Of a stretch of DNA of 64,000 nt, positions 63,650 through 64,000 are shown piece after piece. The notes below the pieces were generated by a model. It searched no databases. It was given only the letters and a program-made list of their open reading frames with translations, and was not told the DNA's origin. Within the stretch, counting starts at the first letter, position 1; every line of letters starts with the position of its first letter. Both the position numbers and the translations under genes were made by a program. The DNA comes from an uncultured Christensenellaceae bacterium (GTDB lineage Bacteria > Bacillota > Clostridia > Christensenellales > UBA3700). The DNA lies in the NCBI GenBank assembly GCA_910587685.1, contig CAJUMY010000010.1, forward strand, positions 5,495-69,494, in the 5' to 3' direction.

Positions 63650-63687
63650 TAACGATAATGCCGCGAGTGATCGCGGCATTATCGTTA
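63650..63687. terminator. Perfect 17-base hairpin downstream of the amidohydrolase
   Basis: TAACGATAATGCCGCGA (63650-63666) pairs perfectly with TCGCGGCATTATCGTTA (63671-63687) around GTGA. No U-run follows on either strand. It may still stop transcription or stabilise the message. Confidence 0.65.
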
Positions 63688-64000
63688 AGTAGGTTATTAT
63701 GTTTAGGATAGTTTATCTTAGTTGAGCTTTTTTCTGCTTCTTTTGTCAATATAATATTATATAGTTGTGTGATCGGTGTTTTGAATTTGTGTTTATTTTG
63801 TGAAATATATGTTTATTTGAGAAAATTTATAGCCGTGTATCCTATCGAAAATGTCGTTTTTCCTATTCGATTTTGTATTTAGCGAAAAAGTAAAAAATCG
63901 AAAAGCACATATTAAGCACTAAGAACTTATTTTTGAAATATTGCTAAATTTCGCAAAATTTGCAAAAATATATTGTATGAAAAAATACGCTTTGGAAACG
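63688..64000. other. AT-rich stretch without a recognised gene
   Basis: From the hairpin to the window edge I see no open frame with a binding site. The DNA is AT-rich, with several short TTTATT and AAAATTTGCAAAA-like runs near the end. A gene could begin just beyond the edge. Confidence 0.6.

Noticed and set aside
1..64000. CRISPR arrays, tRNA or rRNA genes, insertion sequences
   Set aside because: Reading by eye I found no regularly spaced repeats, no transposase motif and no clear tRNA cloverleaf. A dedicated scan would be needed to exclude small RNA genes.

Overview
The window looks like chromosome of an anaerobic, low-to-medium GC Bacillota, most likely class Clostridia. The evidence is AGGAGG-type ribosome binding sites, sigma-A style promoters (TTGACA/TATAAT) upstream of most transcription units, the order rpsF-ssb-rpsR with a zinc-type S18, a CwlD-like amidase, XRE regulators, BspA-like leucine-rich repeats and [FeFe]-hydrogenase maturation genes. 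An uncultured gut lineage such as Christensenellales would fit, but this is inference. TAA, TAG and TGA all act as stops. No tRNA, rRNA, CRISPR array, insertion sequence or phage gene was recognised.

Layout. 0-5.5 kb: an AT-rich secreted orphan protein, then two overlapping ABC transporters, each an ATPase fused to a permease. 5.7-7 kb: rpsF-ssb-rpsR. 7-8.6 kb: a membrane-anchored orphan that appears well expressed. 8.7-12.7 kb: a sugar kinase related to N-acetylhexosamine kinases, a cytosolic CBM9-like protein, galE, a YqeY protein and a HAD phosphatase. 12.8-17 kb: a ferritin-like protein, small membrane proteins, an esterase and a decayed lipoprotein gene. 17.4-25 kb: a BspA-like surface protein and a very large solitary DUF4011-type superfamily I helicase. 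25-29 kb: a zinc ribbon protein, a GH20 hexosaminidase, an inverted pair of DnaA boxes and a CwlD-like amidase. 29.3-34.7 kb: a TM1266-like regulator, hydE, hydG, hydF and a MATE transporter. 35-36.5 kb: a metallophosphoesterase and a small membrane protein. 36.8-39.3 kb (minus strand): a polar amino acid ABC importer whose ATPase carries an unusual insertion. 39.5-43.5 kb (minus strand): leuS-serS with a structured leader. 43.9-51 kb: two small XRE regulators, a GH38 alpha-mannosidase, a YhhN-like protein, a GH18-like lipoprotein and a cysteine-rich Ig-like protein. 51.4-60.4 kb: an XRE-cupin regulator, then argG and argHCJBDF. 60.6-63.5 kb: a CofE-like ligase and a YtcJ-like amidohydrolase.

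How it fits together. The arginine genes cover ornithine synthesis by the cyclic acetyl route (argJ, argB, argC, argD) and ornithine to arginine (argF, argG, argH). ARG-box-like half-sites lie just upstream of the argG promoter. HydE, HydG and HydF build the H-cluster of an [FeFe]-hydrogenase that is not encoded here. GH20, GH38, the GH18-like protein, the kinase and GalE suggest use of host or microbial glycans rich in N-acetylhexosamine and mannose.

The least explained items are the secreted protein beside the twin ABC exporters, the helicase with a degenerate nuclease-like tail, the amino acid importer ATPase with its lysine-rich insertion, the alternative-pairing leader of leuS, and the DnaA-box palindrome. 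I found no multigene cluster that I can confidently call a new defence or biosynthetic system.
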